Shown piece by piece: positions 1 through 5,419 of a stretch of DNA of 14,328 nt. The notes beneath the pieces were generated by a model. The model saw only the letters and a list, made by a program, of their open reading frames with translations, was not told the origin of the DNA and ran no database searches. Every line of letters begins with the position of its first letter. Position 1 is the stretch's first letter. A program made the position numbers and the translations under genes. Origin of the DNA: CAYILR01 sp964364175 (GTDB taxonomy: Bacteria > Bdellovibrionota > UBA1018); assembly GCA_964364175.1 (NCBI GenBank), contig CAYILR010000065.1:1-14328 (forward strand), in the 5' to 3' direction.

Positions 1-67
1 TTTTAGGTGCACCGCTTCAGCCACTGCTCGCATAATCAGGCTGAACAGTTACCAATAAAAATAGAGA

Positions 68-328
68 TCATTTTTGAATCCCCCTTTCAGAGATCGGGCC
101 GTTAGGACTAAGTTCAGGAATTTGTTTTGCTGGATCTGCGATCCACGCCACATCAGCATTTTTATGAAAAACCGCTCGGCACAGAGCAATTTTATCAAAA
201 TGAGCGGCATTAAACTCACAAGGATTAAACCCTGGAATAAAGGGTTGCCAAGTCCAGGGTGGTGCCATGAAAAGCGTTCCAGGGGACCTAAGAGAGAGTC
301 CAAAAACACAGAATAAAACAAGATTCAT
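68..328 (-). CDS. Small protein of unknown function behind a sigma-54 promoter
   Basis: An 86-residue protein that I do not recognise. The ATG at 328 is preceded by AAAGGAC at suitable spacing, and a full-consensus sigma-54 promoter ends about 60 bases upstream. These two signals are why I prefer this frame to the overlapping, more hydrophobic minus frame that would have to start on TTG at 321. The first 12 or so residues are hydrophobic (MNLVLFCVFGL) and could be a weak export signal or membrane anchor. Residues 20-35 are rich in aromatic residues and Pro (MAPPWTWQPF). The rest is polar, with four Cys overall. It lies alone at the edge of the window, so any partner downstream (below position 1) is unseen. 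Expression would need RpoN and an activator, but function is unknown. Confidence 0.5.
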   Translation of the reverse strand: MNLVLFCVFGLSLRSPGTLFMAPPWTWQPFIPGFNPCEFNAAHFDKIALCRAVFHKNADVAWIADPAKQIPELSPNGPISERGIQK

Positions 329-386
329 TTTTCAGTCCTTTCGTTAAATATATTCATCGAATGATGGTTCCTTGCTGTTTCCCTAA

Positions 387-403
387 AGCAATTGGCGTGC
401 CAA
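387..403 (-). promoter_or_regulatory. Sigma-54 (RpoN) -24/-12 promoter
   Basis: Read on the minus strand the site is TTGGCACGCCAATTGCT. It matches the RpoN consensus YTGGCACG-N4-TTGCW at every defined position, with exactly 10 nt between the -24 GG (401-400) and the -12 GC (389-388). A T-rich run lies just upstream. The predicted transcript start is near 376, which leaves an untranslated leader of about 48 nt before the ATG at 328. A match this complete is very unlikely by chance in 14 kb. Confidence 0.85.
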
Positions 404-472
404 AAAAAAACTTGTTTCTTATCTGGGATTTATCAACTCAGTAACTGCAAAATGGGGTCAACTTTGAACCTT

Positions 473-489
473 TTCAGTCCATTTCTGAA
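473..489. promoter_or_regulatory. Inverted repeat upstream of the sigma-54 promoter (candidate activator site)
   Basis: The repeat is TTCAG, 7 nt, CTGAA. Its centre is about 105 bases upstream of the predicted start of the sigma-54 transcript, where bacterial enhancer-binding proteins usually bind. The short arms could arise by chance, and the assignment rests on position. Confidence 0.3.
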
Positions 490-508
490 CGGCATATACA
501 CGGCACAC

Positions 509-670
509 TCATAGCCTCCCTCGATGAAAAAAGAAGAACATCCGAACCAGAAACAGCGCTACCGGAACGAACCAAGTGAGTAAGTTTCGGCTCCGAAACT
601 GGTGCATGTTGCCCCGATAAAAGAGCTTAATTTGTAGAGCGAAGACAGGTCTGTTTTTTGGATGGATCAT
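509..670 (-). CDS. Candidate 53-residue single-pass membrane protein
   Basis: A short open frame begins at ATG 670 behind a purine-rich GGAAGGTGG that ends 3 nt before the start. Its product is strongly basic in the first 30 residues and then has one hydrophobic stretch (about residues 30-48, LLTWFVPVALFLVRMFFFF). That is consistent with a small inner-membrane protein with its N terminus in the cytoplasm. The frame stays open upstream to a TTG at 742, but the ribosome binding site favours 670. I see no family resemblance, and the surrounding DNA looks like accessory debris. It may be a chance open frame. Confidence 0.25.
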   Translation of the reverse strand: MIHPKNRPVFALQIKLFYRGNMHQFRSRNLLTWFVPVALFLVRMFFFFHRGRL

Positions 671-797
671 GTTCCACCTTCCTTTCGTTTTCACAACGCG
701 GGGAACGAAAGAAGGGGACTTGAGCCGGACAAAAAGTGACAACCTGAGCTAGCTAAATGAACTAATCATCGGGGTGCGATCCAAACACCTCAAAAAC

Positions 798-840
798 TGT
801 AACCCATGTGTCCGGTATCAGCTGTTACCTATGTCTTCGG
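798..840. repeat. Two 18-bp direct repeats, possibly an insertion-sequence end
   Basis: TGTAACCCATGTGTCCGG (798-815) and TGTTACCTATGTCTTCGG (823-840) agree at 14 of 18 positions and start 25 bp apart. Paired repeats of this kind resemble transposase-binding sites found inside the ends of some insertion sequences. No transposase gene or matching opposite end is visible in the window, so the call is a possible remnant. Confidence 0.4.
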
Positions 841-866
841 AATGGTAAAACGGGCAAATTCGACAT

Positions 867-895
867 GTAGTCAATCTGTAGTCAGAAAGTAGTCA
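867..895. repeat. Three GTAGTCA repeats at 11-bp pitch near tRNA-Pro
   Basis: GTAGTCA occurs at 867-873, 878-884 and 889-895, exactly 11 bp apart, so all copies face the same side of the helix. Short direct repeats at such spacing, within about 130 bases of a tRNA 3' end, are typical of arm-type binding sites for tyrosine integrases in att regions. No integrase gene lies in this window, so this is inference. The repeats themselves are exact. Confidence 0.55.
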
Positions 896-1018
896 AATCG
901 AGAAATAGGCTGAAATATCCGGAAATGAGAGATCCTGAAACCCATCCAAATTGCGTGTTTCTAACCACTTAACTCTATGTGTGAATTTGAAAATTTAGGT
1001 TTTCGGCCTATTGAAAAA

Positions 1019-1096
1019 TGGTCGGGGTGACTGGATTCGAACCAGCGACCCTCTGCTCCCAAAGCAGATGCGCTAGCCAGGCTGCGCCACACCCCG
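1019..1096 (-). tRNA. tRNA-Pro (anticodon UGG)
   Basis: The minus strand folds into a complete tRNA. The acceptor arms are CGGGGTG (1096-1090) and CACCCCG (1029-1023), the discriminator is A, and CCA is encoded at 1021-1019. The anticodon loop is TTTGGGA between TCTGC and GCAGA, giving anticodon TGG (1061-1059), which reads CCA and related proline codons. The T arm contains GGTTCGAATCC. The gene starts only 3 nt after the stop codon of the FecR-domain gene on the same strand, so it may be transcribed with it and freed by RNase P. Its 3' end faces the repeat-rich DNA at 671-1018, as expected for an integration target. Confidence 0.97.
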
Positions 1097-1099
1097 ACA

Positions 1100-1996
1100 T
1101 TATTGTTTGGCTGGCTTCTTGCCCACCCTATACTCTTTTTTAGCTCGAGGCGCAAACTTACTGTGACTCGATAGTTCTTTTTGTTCTTCGAGGACCTTTT
1201 TGACCTCCTCAGGAATCCCTGGATGCAGCTTTTCGAAGTCCTGAGTCCATGGAAACCAATCAAAGTCCCTGGGTTTCGGCAAATCCGCCCGTCCGAGCTC
1301 CAAATCTACGACCGAGGGAGAAATAATCTCTCGATGCACCCTGGGATTCACAAAATCGTCCGGATTTTGAGCAATCCAGATTTTTCCGATGCTCACTCTC
1401 GCCACGGTCCTCGTCTCAAAAACCTCAACACTGAAGTCCGTTCCGCGTGCCCCGACCACTCCATGGGGCGTGATTGCCAAGAACCGAATCGGCTTGCGCG
1501 GACTAATAATACCATTCAAGTGAGACACCAGGAATCGTACCAGACCTTTTTCAACAAAAAGAGCCGCAACTGGGAACGAATCCTCCGGAATTTTTACCAG
1601 AGCCCCAGGCGGAAGAATCGCCTGCGCACCCCCCGGAAACCTGAGTCGAACCAACTCTCCCTGAGCCACCTCGATTTTTTTCCCACGAGCCAAAGCTGAA
1701 ATTTTCTGTGGCTGGTTTTTTCCTTCCGCATCCCTGTAGCTGACTAAAGCAGGAGGCCCCACGGGATTACCTTCCAATTGTCTTTTCTGCTCCACACGCG
1801 CTTGGCGAACAGCCGCCGTGGCTGACGAGGATTGGAGGCTCATTCTGAGCTCAAACTCCTGGGGAGAATAAGCAAAAGGCGAGTTTCTGAAAATCACGGG
1901 TGACGGCTTGGGAGAAGGCTGGGGCTTCGCAGACACCCCATTTGTCATGAGAAAAACCAGGAAAACCGCTAATCTTGTGATGATCGTCTTTGCCAT
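1100..1996 (-). CDS. Secreted FecR-domain protein
   Basis: A 298-residue protein with a Sec signal peptide (hydrophobic residues 8-18, cleavage likely after VSA at 21-23). A Pro/Lys-rich segment (24-33) and a charged region follow, and then a FecR-type domain at about 95-215. The FecR signature is TPHGVVGARGTDF at 176-188, and a conserved-type G-x-L-VRF run lies just before it (151-155). Classical FecR proteins are anti-sigma or signal-transducing factors. The many stand-alone secreted FecR-domain proteins have unclear roles, and no sigma factor or TonB receptor lies nearby here. The C-terminal 40 residues are highly charged (KKVLEEQKEL). The start at 1996 lies inside the end of the upstream small gene, which suggests translational coupling, and no strong ribosome binding site is visible. 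The stop codon is 3 nt from tRNA-Pro. Confidence 0.85.
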   Translation of the reverse strand: MAKTIITRLAVFLVFLMTNGVSAKPQPSPKPSPVIFRNSPFAYSPQEFELRMSLQSSSATAAVRQARVEQKRQLEGNPVGPPALVSYRDAEGKNQPQKISALARGKKIEVAQGELVRLRFPGGAQAILPPGALVKIPEDSFPVAALFVEKGLVRFLVSHLNGIISPRKPIRFLAITPHGVVGARGTDFSVEVFETRTVARVSIGKIWIAQNPDDFVNPRVHREIISPSVVDLELGRADLPKPRDFDWFPWTQDFEKLHPGIPEEVKKVLEEQKELSSHSKFAPRAKKEYRVGKKPAKQ

Positions 1997-2241
1997 TGTA
2001 CCGAGGAAAACCGTACCATGAGTTTGTCAAAAAGCTCATCCACACGCCCACCCGGATGATGTCGACCTGCCCCATTTTTTCCCATAATCTCTATCAATGC
2101 CAGAGCGTGCCGGCTCAGCTCTTTTTCTGCAGAGTGGTCGCCTACCTTGGCCAGCACACCGAGCGCGCGGTGAAAGGCTTCCCAATCGCGTCGGCTGTAA
2201 CTCTTCCGGAGTTCGGCGTGAAGGTGATCGATTTCGATCAC
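1969..2241 (-). CDS. Small helical protein, coupled to the FecR-domain gene
   Basis: A 90-residue protein of unknown family starting at GTG 2241, with no other usable start before an in-frame stop. Residues 1-55 have the spacing of amphipathic helices (HAELRKSYSRRDWEAFHRAL...), resembling a small TPR-like or helical-hairpin unit. The tail is rich in Arg and Gly. The last 28 bases overlap the start of the FecR-domain gene, so the two are probably read from one message. A perfect 8-bp-arm palindrome covers the first six codons. The 2036-2260 frame on the same strand gives an Arg/Ser-rich shadow product, so I prefer this one. The ribosome binding site is weak. Confidence 0.55.
   Translation of the reverse strand: MIEIDHLHAELRKSYSRRDWEAFHRALGVLAKVGDHSAEKELSRHALALIEIMGKNGAGRHHPGGRVDELFDKLMVRFSSVQWQRRSSQD
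2224..2241. promoter_or_regulatory. Palindrome GTGATCGA-TT-TCGATCAC over a start codon
   Basis: Eight-base perfect arms are separated by TT. The palindrome lies exactly on the first codons of the minus-strand small gene and about 40 bases from the divergent gene at 2283. It could be an operator for the divergent pair or a hairpin at the translation start. The arm spacing does not fit a CRP site. Confidence 0.35.
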
Positions 2242-2282
2242 AGTTTTTGCCCCACATCATGACATTAAACTAATTTTTTGAT

Positions 2283-2531
2283 ATGAAAAGAAATATGGAA
2301 AAATTTGATAAAAACAAATACCTCGGCATCCTAAAATCTCAAGATCTCCACACAGCGCTCACTGTTCTTCATCAAGATATGTGGAATATTGAATTCGATA
2401 CTTTCGAAGGGCAAGAAGGCTGGCAGCCCAAAAAATGGGACTCACTCACTCAGATGCGTCAATTTTCTCGCGAACTTTGGGAGCACGGGTTGGAACTTCA
2501 ACACCAAAAAGATCTAGCGTCCTCACACTAG
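2283..2531 (+). CDS. Small acidic hypothetical protein
   Basis: An 82-residue cytoplasmic-looking protein with four Trp and several His, and with no signal peptide or membrane segment. I do not recognise the family. Two in-frame starts exist, ATG at 2283 and ATG at 2295. The second has AG-rich sequence (GAAAAGAAAT) just before it and may be the true start, giving 78 residues (MEKFDKNKYLGILKSQDLHT...). Codon use and an amphipathic pattern (LTQMRQFSRELWEHGLELQHQ) argue that it is real. It is transcribed away from the 1969-2241 gene across 41 bp and converges with the FliG-domain operon. Its TAG stop is the left end of the shared palindrome at 2528-2552. Confidence 0.65.
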   Translation: MKRNMEKFDKNKYLGILKSQDLHTALTVLHQDMWNIEFDTFEGQEGWQPKKWDSLTQMRQFSRELWEHGLELQHQKDLASSH

Positions 2532-2552
2532 ACTCCTGAATCAGGAGACTAG
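2528..2552. terminator. Palindrome between converging genes containing both stop codons
   Basis: The arms are CTAG-A-CTCCTGA and TCAGGAG-A-CTAG around a central A, with a single A/A mismatch. The plus-strand gene's TAG is at 2529-2531 and the minus-strand gene's TAG is at 2551-2549, so both stops form part of the stem. No long T run follows on either strand. It may act as a bidirectional terminator or an mRNA 3'-end stabiliser. Confidence 0.55.
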
Positions 2553-2989
2553 ACTTTATCAGGAATCCGCTTGGTCCGGATCAAACCTTTTTTTTCTAGC
2601 ATTCGTGCGGATTGCACCAGCTTCAACTGCGCACCACCGATTTCTCTCAAACCCCGCTCGACTTCCAACTCGTCCCGAACCACGCTCAAAATATGTGGTT
2701 TGCAGTTTGCTAGAAACCGAGTCTGGACTTCCTTTGATAATTTCCCGATCGCCATGGCCAAAATATTCGGCGATGCTGTGTTGACCAATTCAGCCATTTC
2801 TAGATCTGGAAGTTTGATGAGGTCTTCCATGGTCATCATGTAAGCAAGAATTTTATCGGTGTATTCTTTGTCCTCAGCCGCCCCAACATCCAGCATTTTT
2901 TTCCGTCGATCCCCTGGCGTGGATTCCACTAATTCAACAATGGCTCTGAACCCTTCCGGACTCCTTTTGAATCTCGCGTATACGCTCAT
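2549..2989 (-). CDS. Orphan FliG C-terminal-domain protein
   Basis: A 146-residue protein that aligns by eye with the end of the FliG middle domain (residues 1-55) and all of the FliG C-terminal domain (55-137). It has the characteristic pattern MEDLIKLPDLEMAELV...LAMAIGKLSKEVQTRFL...VVRDEL...AQLKLVQSARMLEKKGLI. Full FliG is about 330 residues, and here the N-terminal half is absent. By hand alignment to E. coli FliG torque residues, D288/D289 correspond to D106/E107 and R297 to R115 (retained), while K264 and R281 correspond to Gly82 and His99 (lost). It could bind a switch- or stator-like partner without being a normal motor part. The ATG at 2989 has AGGAG 6 nt upstream and overlaps the RDD gene's TGA as ATGA. 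An upstream ATG-like extension to 3022 is less likely. Confidence 0.8.
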   Translation of the reverse strand: MSVYARFKRSPEGFRAIVELVESTPGDRRKKMLDVGAAEDKEYTDKILAYMMTMEDLIKLPDLEMAELVNTASPNILAMAIGKLSKEVQTRFLANCKPHILSVVRDELEVERGLREIGGAQLKLVQSARMLEKKGLIRTKRIPDKV

Positions 2990-3492
2990 CGCGTTCTCCT
3001 CGACATGCTTCCTGCAATCCAATCATGAAGCCCCAGCTTCTGAGAATTAAATGCTACCATCAAAAACCCAGCTCCCACCAGTCCATAAGAAAGCAAATAC
3101 CCTAAACATCTGCGAATCGAAGCGTTAAGCGACAATCGTTGCCCCGTCAAACGATCGACAACTTCAATGCCAAGCAAGTGTTTTCCAATCGTCGTGCCAT
3201 TTTTGTAATGCCCCCAAACATAATACGGAAAAGCCAAACATCCATAAAGCCCCGCATTGAAAAACTCCAAAAACAGCGGACTGTAAAATTGGAAAAAGCC
3301 CTGATTTACAGGTTGCCCGCCCCTCGCCGTCCAAATCAAATAGATCCAATAAACAGGAAATAAAATCAGACCTTGAAGCACAATCGAGACCACCGTCAAA
3401 AGAGTTCCGTCGATGCCATTCGCCGTGAAACGAATCCAGAATCCCGCCAGGCGGATTTTTTCAACAGGGGTATCGGTGTCTAAATTTTCCAT
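2986..3492 (-). CDS. RDD-family inner-membrane protein
   Basis: A 168-residue membrane protein. Residues 10-30 hold the N-terminal RDD-type motif (AGFWIRFTANGIDG, with Arg and Asp kept and Asn in place of the first Asp). Hydrophobic segments follow at about 27-55 and 80-100. A typical RDD C-terminal half comes next: GTTIGKHLLGIEVVD, TGQRLSLNASIRRCLGY and KLGLHDWIAGS. The family is widespread and its function is mostly unproven. Some members affect ion balance. The start at 3492 shares a base with the transporter's stop (TAATG), and the stop overlaps the FliG-domain gene's start (ATGA), so three genes are translationally linked. A longer frame to 3546 would run into the transporter gene and is rejected. 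Confidence 0.88.
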   Translation of the reverse strand: MENLDTDTPVEKIRLAGFWIRFTANGIDGTLLTVVSIVLQGLILFPVYWIYLIWTARGGQPVNQGFFQFYSPLFLEFFNAGLYGCLAFPYYVWGHYKNGTTIGKHLLGIEVVDRLTGQRLSLNASIRRCLGYLLSYGLVGAGFLMVAFNSQKLGLHDWIAGSMSRRTR

Positions 3493-4388
3493 TATGCAGC
3501 TTTTTTTCTTGTAGCCAGGAAGAACCCAGTGAAAATCACTCCGCACGAAAGCACGGTCCGCATCGTGGGAGGTTCACCCGAAATAGCCCATGCAATTCCA
3601 CTGGTGATCACGGGTTGGAGATAGATATAAAAAGCGACTTGCGACGAATTGGCACGAGCCAAAGCCCAGGAGTTTAAAAAATAAGGCATGAGCGTAGCAC
3701 CAATCACAGCAAAAATGGCAGCACCCCAGAGTGCCGAAGTCATCTCTGGCCAATTCATCGTGAGCAACCCCGGAATTGCAAGTCCGAACATCGCGATGCT
3801 CCCGTACCCAAACATCCAAGCCGTGCTCCAAATCACATCGTACTTTTGCATGAACGGACGGCCATACGACAAGAACAATGCATAGCTCAGACAATTCACC
3901 ATGGTCAGAAGATCTCCAATGGCGGTTTCGTCAGAGAAAGAAAAATCCTCAATTTTGCGAATAATCAGGACTCCAGTCAAAGCTGTAACAAACCCAATAA
4001 TTCGCATTCGAGTCAACGGCTCCTGCCCTCGAATGGTCACAATCAACAGGGTGAAGACAGGAATCAACGTATTCAAAATCGCGCTATTCGTGGGCGTCGT
4101 CATTTTGAGACCCATCAGGAATGAAGCCTGATTGATCACACATCCCAGCAACGCAAAAAGAATCATGGGAACAAAAAATTGTTTTTCCCGCGGCGGGTGC
4201 TGCCTGCGAGAAATCATCGCGATTCCAGCCATCATGACAGTAGAAAAAGCGATTCGGATAAATGCCCAGACCAGCGGATGAAAAGCACCCACGACAATTT
4301 TGGAAACGATGTAATTCACTCCGAATAAAATTTGAACAGCGATCAGCGCGAGTACCACTAACAAAGGTGAAGAGTCCGTGTTGCGCAT
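3492..4388 (-). CDS. EamA/DMT-superfamily transporter
   Basis: A 298-residue inner-membrane protein with about ten membrane segments arranged as two EamA repeats. The first repeat (residues about 10-140) has the usual ILFGVNYIVSKIVV opening, and LGLKMTTPTNSAILNTLIPVFT-like sequence runs through its fourth and fifth helices. The second (about 155-290) ends with SSQVAFYIYLQPVITSGIAW, the family's conserved Pro-containing helix. Members export metabolites or amino acids, and the substrate is not evident here. I chose ATG 4388 because GGGAG lies 7 nt upstream. The longer TTG start at 4430 lacks this. It heads the operon with the RDD and FliG-domain genes and diverges from the 4537 gene. Confidence 0.88.
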   Translation of the reverse strand: MRNTDSSPLLVVLALIAVQILFGVNYIVSKIVVGAFHPLVWAFIRIAFSTVMMAGIAMISRRQHPPREKQFFVPMILFALLGCVINQASFLMGLKMTTPTNSAILNTLIPVFTLLIVTIRGQEPLTRMRIIGFVTALTGVLIIRKIEDFSFSDETAIGDLLTMVNCLSYALFLSYGRPFMQKYDVIWSTAWMFGYGSIAMFGLAIPGLLTMNWPEMTSALWGAAIFAVIGATLMPYFLNSWALARANSSQVAFYIYLQPVITSGIAWAISGEPPTMRTVLSCGVIFTGFFLATRKKAA

Positions 4389-4420
4389 GCGTGTACTCCC
4401 ATCATGACTGGGTATTCTGC

Positions 4421-4439
4421 ATTTCGTCAATGACGCAAT
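4421..4439. promoter_or_regulatory. 19-bp palindrome in the divergent control region
   Basis: ATTTCGTCA-A-TGACGCAAT has 9-bp arms with a single mismatch. It overlaps a possible -35 (TTGACG, minus strand) for the transporter operon and lies about 100 bases upstream of the divergent 4537 gene. The symmetry suggests binding by a dimeric repressor, and the regulator is unknown. Confidence 0.45.
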
Positions 4440-4451
4440 GAGTCTTAATTT

Positions 4452-4475
4452 ATTTATAAACAGATTTATAAACAG
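4452..4475. repeat. 12-bp tandem duplication ATTTATAAACAG
   Basis: Two exact adjacent copies lie at 4452-4463 and 4464-4475. The block is AT-rich and falls between the palindrome at 4421 and the TTGACT (4490-4495) that could be a -35 for the plus-strand operon. It may be a duplicated regulator site or a simple slippage repeat. Confidence 0.6.
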
Positions 4476-4536
4476 TTGATTAAACCGACTTGACTCCCGT
4501 GTGTTTTTTGACTACATGCACCGCAGGGAGAAAATT

Positions 4537-5364
4537 ATGAAATCAATGAAATCAAAAACAGCCACTGCATTCGCAGCGCTCGCAATGGCTTTGCCTCTAG
4601 CTGCATACGCAACCCCCAATGACCAAGCTACGGAATTGTTCGAGAACGCTAAAAAAAGCTTCGAAGAACAGCGCCAGGACCTAAAAACCGTGGATCAAGT
4701 TCAAACCGAGCTTGCGCAAGCTGAAGCTCTCGCGACGGACACAGAATTGAAATATCAGATCAAAATTTTGATCTCACGCGCCTACTTCTGGCAGGGCACC
4801 AATGTTCCGGGTAACGAAGAGAACAATCCTGCCAAGCTCCCTGTGTTCGAAAAAGGCTATAACAAAGCCCGTGAAGCTTACACTTTGAGCGGTGACTACG
4901 CCGATGCCTATTATTACTACGCAATCAACCTGTCTCGTTGGGGTTTGGCCAAAGGCAAGTTGTCTGCCCTCGGCCGTTTGACCGAGTTGAAAAACCACCT
5001 CAACTTGGCAATGCAACGCCCAACTTATTACACAGGCGAAGATGGAACCACCATCGACTTCTGGGGCCCGAACCGAGTTTACGGCCGCATGTACTTTGCT
5101 CTGCCTGGGATCGTCGGCGGAGATATGGCGCTTTCCAAGCAGTACCTCGAGCGCGCTGCTAAAGAAGCTCCGACGCACATCCTCAACATTGTGTATCTGG
5201 CAGAAACTTTGGCTGACAGCCGCTCCACTCGCAGTCAAGCCAAACTCATGCTGAGAGATGCGATCGAGCGTTATGATGCAAATCCAGCTGCGTTCTGTCC
5301 TGAGCGAATTCAAGAAACCAGCTTGGAAATCCGCCTGGCTCGCGAGCTGTACGGAAAACTCTAA
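4537..5364 (+). CDS. Periplasmic TPR protein, TatT-like (TRAP T-component family)
   Basis: A 275-residue exported protein. A Sec signal peptide spans 1-25 with cleavage after AYA. The rest is helical with TPR-like repeats. The stretch DYADAYYYYAINLSRWGL (about 130-147) and the PGIVGGDMALSKQYLERA run resemble TRAP transporter TatT-component/TPR proteins, in which a periplasmic trimer was proposed to help solute binding. No TRAP permease is nearby, so only the fold family is supported. AGGGAG lies 7 nt before ATG 4537, and the N terminus starts with a 9-base repeat (ATGAAATCA twice). It opens an operon with the outer-membrane barrel and lipoprotein genes, which suggests a joint role at the cell envelope. 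Confidence 0.75.
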   Translation: MKSMKSKTATAFAALAMALPLAAYATPNDQATELFENAKKSFEEQRQDLKTVDQVQTELAQAEALATDTELKYQIKILISRAYFWQGTNVPGNEENNPAKLPVFEKGYNKAREAYTLSGDYADAYYYYAINLSRWGLAKGKLSALGRLTELKNHLNLAMQRPTYYTGEDGTTIDFWGPNRVYGRMYFALPGIVGGDMALSKQYLERAAKEAPTHILNIVYLAETLADSRSTRSQAKLMLRDAIERYDANPAAFCPERIQETSLEIRLARELYGKL

Positions 5365-5378
5365 GCCGTTATTGATTC

Positions 5379-5393
5379 GCCGCAGGCTGCGGC
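5379..5393. terminator. GC-rich hairpin between operon genes
   Basis: GCCGCA-GGC-TGCGGC forms a tight hairpin 14 bases after the TatT-like gene's stop, followed by TCATGTTTT. It may be an attenuator or an mRNA-processing and stabilising stem that makes the first gene more abundant than those downstream. The T run is short, so full termination is doubtful. Confidence 0.45.
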
Positions 5394-5419
5394 TCATGTT
5401 TTAAAAAAAGGAGCAGTAC

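Larger units (their letters stand above)
671..1018. other. Gene-free stretch beside tRNA-Pro containing repeat blocks
   Basis: I find no convincing coding region here. The stretch holds the direct repeats at 798-840 and 867-895. It also holds an 8-base TCGGGGTG (769-776) that is identical to the last part of the tRNA-Pro acceptor/T region at 1022-1029. Taken together it looks like the end of a decayed mobile or integrative element lying against the 3' end of the tRNA gene. Confidence 0.45.

Noticed and set aside
49..321. Overlapping hydrophobic minus-strand frame near the left end
   Set aside because: It needs a TTG start with poor spacing from the ribosome binding site, whereas the 68-328 frame has an ATG with correct spacing behind the same site.
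449..470. GGGGTCAACTTTGAACC as an insertion-sequence end
   Set aside because: It has no partner end, no transposase and no flanking duplication in the window, so chance or an activator-site role is equally possible.
867..895. CRISPR array
   Set aside because: The repeats are only 7 bases with 4-base gaps and no cas genes are present.
1181..1699. 172-codon plus-strand frame
   Set aside because: It is antisense to the FecR-domain gene, which has a signal peptide and a recognisable domain.
2224..2241. CRP-type binding site
   Set aside because: TGTGA and TCAC are present but separated by 10 instead of 6 bases.
2036..2260. Arg/Ser-rich minus-strand frame overlapping the small gene before the FecR-domain gene
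   Set aside because: Its composition is typical of a shadow frame, and the 1969-2241 frame has a more natural amino-acid pattern and coupling to the next gene.
3185..3200. Second sigma-54-like site (minus strand, ATGGCACG-N4-TTGG)
   Set aside because: The -12 GC is replaced by GG and the site lies inside the RDD coding region with no gene start downstream at a sensible distance.
3651..3668. TTGGCACG on the plus strand inside the transporter gene
   Set aside because: There is no GC at the -12 position, and the plus strand is antisense there.
4774..5397. 207-codon minus-strand frame
   Set aside because: It is the antisense shadow of the TatT-like gene, with no ribosome binding site or family resemblance.
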